DNA of 64,000 nt from Chaunax sp. Z400 (Eukaryota; Chordata; Actinopteri; Lophiiformes; Chaunacidae): positions 31,452,709 through 31,516,708 of the forward strand of contig CM075192.1 of the NCBI GenBank assembly GCA_037577475.1, written 5' to 3'. The translations under genes and the position numbers were made by a program. A model generated the notes under the pieces. The model saw only the letters and a list, made by a program, of their open reading frames with translations. It was not told the origin of the DNA and searched no databases. Of this stretch, positions 35,975 to 48,600 are shown piece by piece (position 1 is the stretch's first letter; each line of letters starts with the position of its first letter).

Positions 35975-36945
35975 ACTTTTTTTGTATTTCTTGCTTCTGT
36001 CAGTTTACTTTGCGACTGTCTTTATGCATTTTTATAATATCAGAGAAAACATGCTTTACTTTTGAATCCATGATGTCAGTCTGCTTTTTATGCTACTCAG
36101 TGGCTTTAAGAAGGCTTGTGGAGAGGAGAGGAAAGGAGGAAGAAAACATTTGGCATTCTATATGTAAGTTGCCTTACTGGCTAATAGGCCTGGCAGAAAT
36201 CAAGACTTACTGAATTTTCACATTAAAAGCAGGTCAAATAATCAGTGGTTTCTCTCTTTGACTAGAAAATACACCTGAACATTTGTGAAACATCCTCTTC
36301 TGTTATTGGTGTGAGCATACAGTGAGTCTACTCTCCTTTCCATTAAGTCTCACACCTCTGACCGTAATCTTTTCTTTTTTTTCTTTTCTTTTTTTTAGAG
36401 CTGTTATCTAAATACAAAGCAAAATGGTGGAGACAAAGGGGTTCACCACACATTCATGACCTCAGTGTGAGTCAGCAGTGGTAAATAAATCAGTTTGGGA
36501 GCTGCACAACCATGAAAAGAAAAAAAAATATTTTAATGATAGGAAAGTGTGTTAATACGAGTAACTAGTGTGTTTATCACAACTGCTGTATTCCTTCACT
36601 GTGGTCTCCATACGTGAAAAAAAATCCTGTGTTATCTTTTTCTGTTGTGATGGAAACAAACAGGTGAACAGGTGACCTATGTTTAGAGATGATTTTTATC
36701 TATCAGTGTTGCCTTGATGACAATGTGTTTGTTGGTCAACCTCTGTTGCACACTAGCTAGCTAGCTAACTCTGAGCAGCAGGTGAAATCAAGCGAGTCAG
36801 AATGAAATCATGATTGCATTATTTTTTCATGAAGCCACTCAACCTGTGCCGATGAGTCCAGAGAAAGTTGCTGCTTGTTTCTGTAGCTTATTGTTAGCTC
36901 GTCTTGACAGCAAGCTGTTTTTGTAACTTTTGTTAACTTAAAGTC

Positions 36946-36954
36946 TTATTTATT
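36946..36954 (+). promoter_or_regulatory. Second AU-rich element (TTATTTATT) in 3' UTR
   Basis: Second exact copy, about 150 bases before the distal polyadenylation signal. Confidence 0.6.
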
Positions 36955-37097
36955 TTGTTTTTCAAAACAAAACCTATATTATGTTGTTTGATATGTGTTT
37001 GATTTACATAATTTAAGTGCTTTTATTGTAAACATTCCATAGGTTATGTTGATATCCTAGCTCTTTATCTTAATATATTTGTCCATGTTTATTTCAA

Positions 37098-37103
37098 AAT
37101 AAA
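37098..37103 (+). terminator. Distal polyadenylation signal of the ZFP36-like gene
   Basis: AATAAA within TTTCAAAATAAAAGCCTTG. It follows the second AU-rich nonamer and is the best candidate for the long-transcript end. Confidence 0.5.
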
Positions 37104-37854
37104 AGCCTTGAGAAAATAAGACCCCCGCTGCCTCAAATGTCATCTAAGACATTTTATGATGCTTTTATTTTATGAGTAACGAAACCGAACAAAACAAAAT
37201 AGCAAACAACCTCATACATAAACCAAAGTAATTCTGATCCACATCATCACCAGATAATTTATCCTCATATCCTCACTCTCAGCTCTACACACTTTTTTTT
37301 ATTCCTGATTTTATGTCTCATAACTCGGAGGGAAATGATCAGAACTTTGACTCGGATTGGACAGGACAGTTAAAGGCAGAGAAGACTAGTGTGGACAAAA
37401 TATCTGTGTCTCATAGAAAATATCCCGAATGCAAAAACATTCATTTCAGTAAACTTGCTAAAAGCTGAAGATGTTGAACCAGAAATCTTTGTGGTCAGCA
37501 TAATGGAATAAGAAATGTTCATTTGGGCTTAGTGTTCCCATGAGCATCACTTTAAAATGCTGTCAGTGCTTCAGGGGCCTTTACGGTCATCTGTGTCACA
37601 AAAGAAACAAAGATTGACTCTCTCTCTGACTTACGTTCAGGGGATCTCCCAGTCCTCCCAGTGTGTGTGCTGTGTGGGAAGAGGAGTGAGTTCTGTTGCA
37701 ACTCTCCTGAACAGACGATTTTAGAGTGAGTGTCACTGAGGAGAATGTTTGGGCAACAGATGCTCAAACAAAGGCTCCGAGCACACAATGGGACACAAAG
37801 ATACTTGTGATTTCCATCCATTCACACAAAGTGGAGCAGAAGCTGACATCCTTC

Positions 37855-37856
<2 letters not shown>

Positions 37857-37946
<90 letters not shown>
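37857..37946. repeat. (GT)n microsatellite, 45 units
   Basis: Uninterrupted TG dinucleotide run. Frames made of Cys-Val or His-Thr on the two strands are artefacts. Confidence 0.98.
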
Positions 37947-37947
<1 letters not shown>

Positions 37948-38091
37948 ATTCAAAACATACAAACAAAATGCTAATTCTATAACAATAACACGAAATATAT
38001 AGTATAGTATAGTCAAACAAACAAGACATCAAGTTCTAATCAAGAGTGACCTCCTCCAGGGTGTGAGATTATTGTACATATTATGTTAATG

Positions 38092-38126
<35 letters not shown>
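38092..38126. repeat. (ATT)n microsatellite
   Basis: Perfect ATT triplet run of about 11 units. Confidence 0.95.
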
Positions 38127-38127
<1 letters not shown>

Positions 38128-38448
38128 TGATGCTTTAACATATAAACACCGTGTTGATCCTGTAGGTGGATTTACATTCTGTTAGGCAGTTAAATCTTTC
38201 AGTGCACATTTTATTTTACAAGGTGATTATATATTTTTCACTTTAGAAGTACACTAAAATAAAAAACAAACATTTTTCCTGTGAAAATTCAACTCGGTGT
38301 AAATATAGCAGAAACGTATGTTGAAAGACAAATCTTATACAGATGTATGGGAACTTCAACAGTAGTTAAAAACGATGCCATAGCCATCAAATATAAATCT
38401 TTATTATAAATTATTATTATTTATTGAAACATCCCCCCAAAATGTTCA

Positions 38449-38481
<33 letters not shown>

Positions 38482-39121
38482 TGGCATTCAGCTGAGGATT
38501 TCCCTCTGGTGAATGAATAACAGTAGAATGAAGCAGGAGCAGACTCCCACAACCCCCGTGGCTACTTACCATTCAGTACTCATGGTTGTTTGTGTGTGTG
38601 TGTGTGTGTGCCTAAGACATGAAAAAGGCCAAGGGCCATCCCTGTGCAGGCCCCCATCCCCTCCCTCTCATCCTGGTCATGTGGGGCCTTTGTGTTTCCC
38701 TGCTTTCCCTTTTCAGTTGAACATCTGTATGCTAATGTTGTTCACTGGGAATGGACTGGGATCATCCTGGGAGAGAGGGTGAGGGGAAGCTTGTCCGTGT
38801 GTGTCTGTGGATAGAGATGGGTGAATGAAGTGATTTGGTAGAATTCAGCAGCAGGAGAGGGTTTCTATTGGCTTAGAGAGAGAGAGGAGTGACAAAGAAT
38901 TATTGATTAATGGGCACCTCAGGAGGGTATGAGTGGGTTCTAGGGCAAAGTTTAAAGGTGTGTGCATGAGTGGCTGTGTCTGTTTGTGTAGCCTATGTGT
39001 GGGTGTTGACATGTTGACATTAAAGTTGAAGCTATAATCTGCATCCTACCTGACTCATGTAAACCTACAGCTCAATTAAGACCAAGACATTTGCAGGATA
39101 GTCAGTTTTTTGATGCATGCA

Positions 39122-39665
39122 GACAGACATTTAGGCAATGTTTACATGGCAAATTTCTGTGGAAGAAGGAGAACTTTTTCCTTTGCGTTTTGAAAAAGTT
39201 CTGCTTTCACACAGCGACGTTTTCAAAACAAAAGTTCATAAAAACAGTTCAGTATGCATGCCAGGGCAGTGTGTATCCTTTAAAAACCAACACCTCAGAA
39301 TAAGATCTCAGCAGTGATGCAGTAAATCTACACTGGAGGGGTGTTAATAAACTCATCAGAGTCTGCCGCACAAACAAAACAATAATGTTTTTTTCTTGTT
39401 GATCTGTCCATAGTGTTCTGTCCACGTACACGAATTAGGCAGGAACCGTAATAGGCATGGCAAAGCTCGGCTGTGACATCATCATTTTCAGAGGAGTTGT
39501 GTTCTGCCCGTTGACAGTGGCATTTTCAAAAGATAACACTCTGGAGTCCATTTTCTAAAGTTTGCATTTTCAGGCCCCCAAATCATTGTTGTCATGTAAA
39601 CAATTGGCCAAAACACAACAAAAAATTTGGGGTAAAATTGTTGTTGAGTAAATGGCATCTTAGAG
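39122..39665. mobile_element. Probable degenerate hAT-type MITE
   Basis: Left side GGCAATGTTTACATGGCAAA and right side TTGTCATGTAAACAATTGGC are inverted relatives. Both flanks have AAAACG/CATTTTCA words and a GCATGC-containing middle, as in the element at 12525-12975. Exact ends and a target duplication could not be fixed. Confidence 0.5.
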
Positions 39666-39990
39666 ACACAGCTGTAGTTATATAGTGATATCCCTATCAT
39701 CTGACAAATGCAATCAATACAATAGACATTCCCCGAGACTGTTTACTGAGCCTATTCTGTGTCTATTTAAAAAATCCCTATAACCAGTTTGTCATGTTTC
39801 CTTCGTCCAACACACATGCATTCGTTGTGACTCCCCAAAAAGTACAAGTAAGTAAATAAGAGTATGTTAAACTTGTGATTAATCATGATTAATCACATGA
39901 TTCTCCATCAAGACAATGAATAGTGTCACCAGTGTCATTCTCCTTCTGAATGGTAGAATAGACCCAGTTGGTAAAAAAGACAGTTGAAGT

Positions 39991-40461
39991 TGTCATGGAT
40001 CTGATCCTAGTCTGTTGGTTCCTCTTATTTCGAAATTTGTTTGTTTATGTCATGATTTTGTGCCACTGTTTCCTGTTTTATTTGGTAAGCTTAATTCCAT
40101 GTTATGTTATTTACTTTACACTTCCTGTTGTCTCTTCTTGTAATCTGTTTTGACCTTTTGTTTCCTGTGTCTCAGTTTTAGTCTTCTGTTTTCAGTTCTG
40201 GTTTGTTCCCTCTGTGTCTTTGTATTCCTCTCTATCATTGTCTCCTCCTTGTGTCTTTCCCCTTAACATTTTTCCCTCCAGTGTGTGATTGGCTGATTGT
40301 CTCCACCTGTGGCTGATTGGCTCCTCCTCCCTGTGCGACCTGTTTGTCATTCCCTTATTATCACAGTGTATTTAGTCTGTGTGATTCCCGTCTTTAGTTG
40401 CCTGTTCACTGACGTCTTCACACACTTCCAGCCATTCTCTGTAGTGTTCCCAGTGTCCTTT
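39991..40461 (+). repeat. Unclassified interspersed repeat, copy B
   Basis: Truncated direct-orientation copy of the sequence at 7514-8225, beginning at the same TGTCATGGATC. It shares CATGATTTTGTGCCACTGTT, TTTCAGTTCTGGTTTGTTCC and GTGTGTGATTGGCTGAT, and diverges after AGTGTTCCCAGTGTCC. Confidence 0.75.
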
Positions 40462-41334
40462 TAACTATTTCTTAGTTTGAATGAGGTACTCAGGTAAGGA
40501 CAATGTACTTTTAACAAGTACAAATATTTGTCAAGTAAAATGTGTCAGTAGCCATGAAGGAAAACCCTCATTGACCATTGTCCTGTGACCATTGTCCAGG
40601 TCTTCCCTCAGACAGACTGAGTTGGAGCCTTTCCCAGGTGACAGATAAGATCCAGGGTGACACTGGATGACAGATGGGGTTACACACTGGATCCATGATA
40701 TACTTCCATACATGTTTTATGTCGTTTGATACATCCACAAGTTGACAGTGAAACGTCAAAGGTTCCGTCAACAACAAATATGGCGACAGGAGAGGAAGTT
40801 GATAGAGATGATGTACCTGGTAAATACAAACCAGCAAAAGCAGAGATAATGATGTACTTGTCGCTGGTCTGTGAGGTCATGAAATAAATCGAGACATGAG
40901 GATGGAGGGTTTTTTCACTTTTTTGTTCAACTTCACTTTTTTTCTTTTTTATTGTTTCTGTACACGTTTGTCGTGCCTTGCTTGAATTGAAGTTACACTG
41001 CCCCCTACCATTTCCGGTGGTATTGCTCTGTTTCAGCACAGCCCTGATGCTGCACCCCCCACTGCTCAACTGTTTATCCTAAATGTATTAATATTGAGCA
41101 TCACATATCCAAATTACATCACGATTTGAGAAAGCACTTCCCTGGACCCCCAGCAACTCACATGGCTGAAGTAGATCAGATGAACGATTTTCATGATAGG
41201 AGAACAGACAGACACATACACACTGTAGGCACAAGTCTAGCAGTGGGGTTAAGCCAGAACAAGACTGATTTCAAGTGTGTGTCTGCCTAATAAGGGCCAT
41301 AGCTAGGAGGAAATGGAAAAATGATGATGACGCC
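40462..41334. other. Intergenic; no gene seen
   Basis: No exon, RNA gene or clear repeat is recognised. Confidence 0.4.
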
Positions 41335-42080
41335 CAATGCAGTCCTCTCCATAGATAAAAAATTATCCAAATATATTTAATTCCTTACTTTTTTCATATT
41401 TTATATGTTCAGAAAATCGCTAGATTGTCTCTAACTTTATTTCCCAATATGAAGATCTGGTGTTTACCAAAAATAAAATCCTAGTGGAAATTGCTGAAGT
41501 GATATCCGATATCTGATGTGTGAGGTGGTGTGTCATGTGACAGTGAACATGAATGCTTATACCTGGTGTTCAGTACTGTGACAATATCATATTACACTGT
41601 GTGATTAAGCTGAACATTCTGTGCCTGATATTTTCATATATTCTGAAAGAATGAGTTCCTGATTTTTCACGTCTTAAAACAATAATTAAGTGCTAATATT
41701 ATTTGTTCTTGCTGCTATTACTCCTCCTGTTAATAGCAGACTTCCTCATTCATGTGCTCACCTGTCCTCATTCATCATTCAGTCATTACGTAACCCAGCG
41801 CTGATCATGACTCCTTTGACAGTTGTTTCTGGCTGTACTTTGGTTTTCAAGCAGTCTGACTCTGCTCCTTGATCTGGACCCTAATCTCCTGGATCTTCCT
41901 GCTCCAGCCAACCTAACAACACCTGCCTGTAAGTTTATTTCTATATATTCAATCATTTAACTGGCTCAGTCTGTCTGTTTGGTCCATGTTGGGTTCCTTT
42001 TCTCTGCTGCCTGCATTCCCAACCATCACCCAATTAGCAATTTAAGTTAGATACATTAATCAATTAATTGTTCTTTCCAA
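41335..42080 (+). repeat. Interspersed repeat, copy 1 of a direct pair
   Basis: Matches 62650-63290 in the same order and orientation. Shared words include CAGTCATTACGTAACCCAGC (other copy CACTACGTAACCCAGTGC), TTTCTGGCTGTACTTTGG, CAGTCTGACTCTGCTCCTTG, CTCCTGGATCTTCCTGC and CATCACCCAATTAGCAATTT. The second half is nearly identical between copies while the first half has drifted. I see no reading frame that both copies keep. The family is unknown to me. Confidence 0.85.
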
Positions 42081-42539
42081 CAAATTCTATCTGTAGTACT
42101 GTCCCTCAGCAAACACTATTTGGAAACACAAAGCAAATTTGTCCTTGAAAGGTTACTGGAATTGGTGTATTAAAATGCTCGAGTGCTTGTAGCTGCCAAA
42201 ACATAATTAGGTACAAGTGTGAAGAAAAGTGACTGCTGTTAACTGTAATCAGATTATTTAATGCTAAAATCCTGCAGCAGTATTACATGCCTCTCCTTCT
42301 ATCGCTGCATATCTGTGTGTAAATTCCATACTTTAATTGCTCTTGGCATCCTGACTAGACAGGTTTTCTGTGTATGGTGAAAGAGACTGGGAACCATTTA
42401 AACCTGTGGAACTTGATTCTCTCTGTCAGCTCAGCTCAGTGATGAACCCAAGGCAAACTAGTAGCTCACTTTAGTGTGAGTTGTAGTCTTTATGACCTGC
42501 TAATGCTGTCTGAAAGTATGTGAAGCTCTCACAGAATAT

Positions 42540-42760
42540 TTACCTCCGCCAAGGCAGAAATTTATGTTTTTTCAGACGTGGTTATTTTTTTGTCTGTTTG
42601 CAGGATTACTAAAAACGTTCTGGACAGATCTTGATTAAATGTTTTAAAGAGGTATGGAATGACTCAGGGACAAATCCAGCAGATTTTGGTGGTAATCCTG
42701 ATCATCATCTGGATCCAGAATTTTCTTTTCAAAGGATTCTTTATGATTGTGGGATAGGGA
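42540..42760 (+). repeat. Interspersed repeat (CTCCGCCAAGG / GCAGGATTAC family)
   Basis: Reads TTACCTCCGCCAAGGCAGAA, TTTGTCTGTTTGCAGGATTA, GGTATGGAATGACTCAGGGA and CATCTGGATCCAGAATTTTC. It is the most complete copy in this window of the family that also hosts the minisatellite at 15182-15366. Non-coding. Confidence 0.65.
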
Positions 42761-43744
42761 AGATTACAAGATTTTCATAGATAAACCAACAAGGCTAAAA
42801 CATTAATTACATAATGACATCCCATAAGATCCAGCACACATCAAGGTCTGATCTGGATCCCAAATGTTTCAATTTATAGGGCTCACAGAAAATTCACTAC
42901 TGTGAGGTAACAACTAATAATGATCCAGACTGACCTGAGATCAGATTATAGCTGAAACTGTGCTGATTCAGTTAGGGGTCAAATTTATCTTCAACAGTTC
43001 CTGATCTAGATCCTGAAGAAAACCACCATCAGTGAAATTTAGTTTTTCTAGAATAACTATAAAACTATTAATAATATCAATGTGATCCAGATTCGAGGGG
43101 CAGGTTTTCATGGTCCAGGAGTCATATGATGAGGGTCAGCCTATCAGGGGACTGTTGGTTTAGGTGACATCATGGGGAACTTGAGCTGCTTTGGTGGAGC
43201 TTTGCTAGTATTTTAATTGTCCATGTTGTCTTTATTCCTGTTAGAAGAATAAAGAGTCTTAGTCCACATCCCAATACCAATGGCATTATCTTGGTCCCCT
43301 CTGTGGAAGGACAGGTGCTTCTAAACAGATGTCAGTCTCTGCGCTAAAGACAAAAAGAAGTCAGCAACTTCCTGGTTATACAAATTGGAAATGAATTAAA
43401 ATCGATTTTGGTTTGTGGCACATTTTTCATTACCTAATTTTGACATGGACATAAAATAGTCATTGATTGATTGAGCATGAAAAGAAAATGGCAAGAATAG
43501 AACCTCAGACTCCAAATTTAGATACAAACAACTTAAACACTTGTTTATTCCAGCCATGCTTTGGGTGGCACTGACTTATCCAACAGAGTAAATGTCAACT
43601 TGGTTGTTGCATGCTGTTGACTGGCTGTTGGACATTGCAAGCTATTGACTGGGTTGTGGAAAATTTCTATGAGGTGACAGCACAGGATAAATAGGTGGTG
43701 TCTGGTTGTGTTCATTTGGATGCATGGAATGGCTCTACTGAGTA

Positions 43745-43960
43745 TAGATAGATAGATAGATAGATAGATATAGTTTATTGATCCCAAAGGAAATTCAAGG
43801 AATCAGCTGCTCTTACACACATACCATTAAAGAACAGAAAGAGAAATAGCAACAGATAAATAGGTAAAAGAAAGCACAACAAGAATGGACATACACAGAT
43901 TGCACAATAAACATATGCATGTACATATACATGAATTACACGATAAACAACAGAGGTTTA
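43745..43960 (-). mobile_element. LINE 3' end, minus strand, with (TATC)n tail
   Basis: Read on the minus strand, AATTTCCTTTGGGATCAATA then AACTA and (TATC)n. This is the same architecture as the LINE tail at 2160-2222 (TTTCCCC..GGGACTAATAAAG plus repeats) but a different family. The upstream part is 3' UTR-like with no coding sequence. Confidence 0.75.
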
Positions 43961-45626
43961 AAGTGACTAAGGTATACTAAACACAGTCCAGCCTATACAA
44001 CAAATGTTACTGACGAGGGTTCACTACTATATTGCGAAACACTGAAAGCAGATCTTTACATAGTTAGTGTTGTGTATTCTTACCACAACTGATGACAAAT
44101 TTGACTTCATTATGAAGGCTGAGGCGATGGCAGCGCCCTGTGAAACTAGATATTATATCATTTGATGTCATATAATAAAAAATGATGCAGACTCGCAGCA
44201 GATAGATAGAGAGAGAGAGAGAGTGAGAGAGAGAGATCTGATGGGAGCAACAAAGGGAGAGAAGTCAGCGAATATAGATGGAAGAATCAACACTTAAAAA
44301 TGTTAAAGCCTAATTTTGCTCATTCTCACAGGATCAAACTCTTCAGGTTTTAAAATAAGATTTAAATCTAGAGGCTTAATCATTTTAGAGTTTAATTCTT
44401 CAAATATTTACATAGAAATATTCATTTCTATATAGGCCACTGAAAATTGAGTTCAGTAGTAAATTCATGCTGTTGGAGGCTCAGGCTGCTAGCATGCTAA
44501 AGGTAGGTAAGAAATAAATTTAAAAAAACCCTCTGGCTCTTAAAATAATCCATTTAATCTGGGTCATCATCCATCAAACTCATTAAAATCTCTTGTTCTG
44601 TGAAATATTTAATTTTAGTATTTGACCATGCTTTCAGCCATTTTGTCTCATGATGCTCTGTTCAGTTATAGGACATAAACTTGTGTAAAACTCCACTTTT
44701 ACTGTTTCACCTTTCAGTTGTGTCCATTTGGCACTGAGAGGATCTCACTGAGAGCTTTCATTTCATATTTAATACTCCTGTTAACCCGACATGTTCGGCT
44801 TCAGTGAGGAGGTTTTTGGTTTAATACGTTGTTTCTCATTCTTCATCTCTGAAATTTTCATACCTTAGCTCATTGTTGTTGAATGTGGCTGCTTTGACAT
44901 GCAAAATGTTGCTGTTCAGGTTTGTCTTCAGCTTATAATTCTAAGCATATATTCTCTGAAGAGGCCACCACAAACCTTAGTGAACTCCAAGAAATGTTTA
45001 GTCAGCTGTGGATGTGTAATATGTCAGGGTTAGGGTTAGATAATTCAGGTTTTACCCTGGTGACCATTGACATACTTCTGAGTCAATTCATTCAGGAATC
45101 TTCTCTAAGCAACATTGGCCACAAACATTTCTCAAAAGCAAAGTTGAAATAATTAAAACTGGTGGCACTAACGTAAACATACATTATTGTTGTGTTATGC
45201 AGGAGATTAAAGTGCTTCTAAATTGAGACACACACAGACACACACTTTCATTAAAAACACTTTGAATGGGAATTAAGGGTGGTTAAAAACAGAGACAGAT
45301 CCTCTTTAGAACTCTATGGCAGATCACTAAGCCATCAGTAATTTTTTAAAACAGCTGTGATTTAATTTGATAGGCACTAACAAACCATGTTGTGTTCCCA
45401 GTGTGTGATGAAATTAACTCCATAGTCTCCAAAGGCTGTAAGCAGGACATTTTCAATATGGATTTGGAGAGAGTACATGTTCTTGTTGCCTAATTATTTA
45501 TCTATTTAGCACGTCTTAAGCTTCTTGTAACTTCCTGTCTCCTGAGGTGTCACTTCCTTTTGTTTGCCCAGGTTTCTCCACCTGGTCAGGAGACGTACTG
45601 TATGTGAGGCCCAAACCTGAGACAAC
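43961..45626. other. Intergenic; upstream of the GT92 gene, no other gene seen
   Basis: A GATA/GAGA run lies at 44203-44236. Short GGTTAGGGTTAG is at about 45028-45039. Promoter elements of the following gene cannot be placed with confidence. Confidence 0.4.
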
Positions 45627-48600
45627 ATGTCTGTGCTGTGCTGCTTTCGTCGACGTCAACTAAGGAAGTTAAGACAGCTGATCAAAGTTGTTGTCACCAT
45701 CTCCTCTCTCACCCTGCTGCTGTGGATCTACAGGTTGGTGAAATCACCCATCCGATCTGCCTCAGTATGACAGCTGGTTGAATATTAGCTGGTGTATAGC
45801 AGATATCAGGAAGGCATCATTTTGGTCCTTGTCATTTCAGCAGCAGCTCCCACATCTATGCTATCCCTCTCACATAATGACATGTGGGTACACCCTACAC
45901 GCCGATATTAATAACTGAATCACTATCCCGACTCATAACCCAGCTCCAGTTTTAACCCCAGGTTTAACCCAGTACGATTTAATAAATTTGACTTTGAATG
46001 ATTTTATCACTCCTATTGATTTAAATGTTATGTTTGTTACAGAATCCTAGTTACAGTCTTGCCATCACAGTCATTGTGCTGAATTACAGCCATCAGACTA
46101 TGACATAGTCATACATATGACTATGTTTTAGCCATAGGGATTATGGTCATGGGGGTGGGCTTGTCTCTGTCTGTAAGCAGCACAAACATTTTTATCCAAT
46201 CTTGTTTTAAACAGTAATAGAATTGTTCGCTGTAATAACTTTAATATTCACAGTGATTAGAGAGCAAATGTCACTGTTACTGATTTCTTCAATACTGTAT
46301 TACTAATTCTTTTTTTATTTCCAACAACATCTAGGAATAATGAAAATATCTCTAGGACATGTTTGTATGTGATGATAGTAGATTGTTTTAACTGTGAAAT
46401 ACAGGGTGCTGTTTTAAGAACACTTTAATCAACATAGTGCCGCTAAATTCTGCACACTGCATAACTCTCTTGACTTCCACACTAATTATTTGGCTAATTA
46501 TTTTTATTTCTGCTGTTGTTCAACCTTAGGCCTCATAGCTCCTTTGAAGGATAGATCTATCTCAAAGATTAGCAGCTCTGACAAAATGGGAAAATCTGGC
46601 ACTGAAAAAGACAATTGATAAATTGATAAACTTTCGCCTCATTTCTAAAGTTCCTTAAAAACTGTCAAAGCAGCATCTTGCAACAGTGGGAAACGATAAT
46701 ACGTGTAAAAAGTTTCAATCTGATTTTCGTCAGAAGTGAAACAGCTCCTGTTAAAGTCAGTAATGATCATCTTATGAAAGCAGACACTGGGATCAATTCA
46801 GCTGCTTTTAACACAATCGATCCAGAGGCTGGCTCTAACCCTAACCCTCTGGTTCTGGTTCTCATCTCTTTGTCAAATAGGAAATTTTATGTTTCCATTC
46901 ATTTCATGTTGTCTTTTTCCCACAAAGTATTGAGTGTCCCAAGGGCCAATTCTGTTCTCACTATACAGATAGACAGACAGATAGATAGATAGATAGATAG
47001 ATACTTTAATGATCCACAGAAGTATATATTCCACCTGGATAATGTCAGAAATATGCTCACACAGTATTTCTTTCCCTTGATAAACCCTGATCAGCCCACT
47101 GACCTCAGTATGAGTTTCCTACTATAGTGCCTGACTAATACAAAATCTGCATGTTTTATTCTAAAATGTTGTTATTGTGCTCCAGCCTATGACAAAACGA
47201 GTGCTGCCATCTGCTGGTTATCTGTCACAAGTTACTCAGCCAGTTGCAAGAAAACTTCAAGTTTTTAAAATCATCCTCTATGAGGTTAAAGAGAAAGCAA
47301 CTAGACTTCTTTTTAAGTTTGCTAAAATAAGATCCAATTTTAATTTTAGAGTTGCGGAAACTTATTTTGTGTTTTTATTTCATCCAGAAAACGTTCCTTT
47401 AGCAAATGTTGAAACAACTGAAGACTTTTTACTAGAACTAATGAGTCTAATCATATTACACCTGTTTTAGCCTTCTTATGTTGTCTCCCTGTTTCTTTTA
47501 GAATTGATTTTATGATCTTTACGACTTGGCTCGCAAATACATTTCAGACCTTTCAATCCAATATGAATCCCTGTACATCTTTAGATCCTCGGGCAGTTGT
47601 CTCCTGTCGTTGTATCAAAATGCTGGTTGAAGACTAAAAAAGCTTTAGATCCAGACCTTAACTACAGGTGTAAAACCTCCCCAACACCAAGGTCTGGATC
47701 AAACAGCCATATTTTGGTCAAAAAGAGGTGGTCTTGGCCCGGATCAAACTGAACCATGGTTTGGCTCATTACCATGTGAAGGCATTGGATGGTTTGGGAC
47801 TAATTACTGGAAGTTACATGAGGCTACCATCACCAACAAACAAAAGAAGAAGAAAAACTGAAAAATGAAGGAGTTAAAAATGAGCTGCAGAATTAGCAAA
47901 AAAGATATATGTACTGCATGTGACTTCTACTCAAGCTTCACTGGAGAGATAAAAACATTTCATATTATTACATTAAACAAATATAAATGTCATATTTTCT
48001 GTCATTAAATTCTCTTAAATTGTTCTTGGATCTTCAGTTTGAAATTGTCTGTTAAGTAAAATGTTGACATGTGGATGTGCAGGTCTGATGAAACCTTCCA
48101 GTTCTGGGCCTGGTACTACCTACCTGCCACTGAGCTTCCAACAGTGGAACCAACAGTGCCTCAGCAGTGTAGTCCAGGACGAATAGGTATCCAAAGTGTG
48201 ACTGTATGCTGCTAACTGCTGATGTTTCTACTGAATAAAACTTCCTTCTTCCTGTTCCCCTCAGCTGCTGCATGATGTAACTCCATATTTCCTGTTTTCT
48301 CTATTTCCATTTAATTTTTCCCTTTTTATCCACATATACTCTTATCAGAAAATTTTAAATGCTATGTGAAAATCAGTGGTATACAAACTTACAGAGGAGA
48401 AAGAGACTCTTACCCTCTCACAGCCCGCCTTCACATTAGACACCTGGAGGGGAGGGCAGTACATTTGAAATACATCTCCCAGCTCCAAGCCTTAAGTGCA
48501 ACAGGAAATGATTACTGTGGTCTCATTTCTACTTAAGCACTTTAACAAATATCTGTCAGCTCTTTCATTTGACTGAAATGAACGGTTCAATGCTCCAGGT

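Larger units (their letters stand above)
35046..37110 (+). other. Probable 3' UTR of the ZFP36-like gene
   Basis: About 2 kb of AT-rich sequence without exons, running from the stop codon to an AATAAA at 37098-37103. It carries two perfect UUAUUUAUU nonamers and several isolated ATTTA words. An earlier AATAAA-rich cluster at about 35813-35826 could give a shorter transcript that lacks both nonamers. Confidence 0.6.
37111..39121. other. Intergenic; microsatellites, no gene seen
   Basis: Besides the GT and ATT repeats listed separately, there are (GT)n runs at about 38453-38480 and 38588-38610. The segment at 38620-38780 is less AT-rich and non-repetitive but shows no exon. Confidence 0.45.

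Noticed and set aside
37726..38032. Frames with Cys-Val and His-Thr repeats
   Set aside because: Translation of the (GT)n microsatellite on both strands.
45028..45039. GGTTAGGGTTAG, and CTAACCCTAACCC near 46836, as interstitial telomere repeats
   Set aside because: Only two units each; expected by chance in 64 kb and the second lies inside a LINE relic.
47177..47470. Plus-strand frame of 97 codons in GT92 intron 1
   Set aside because: It overlaps the decayed LINE; the real LINE C-terminal words are in another frame, and no GT92 exon is missing.
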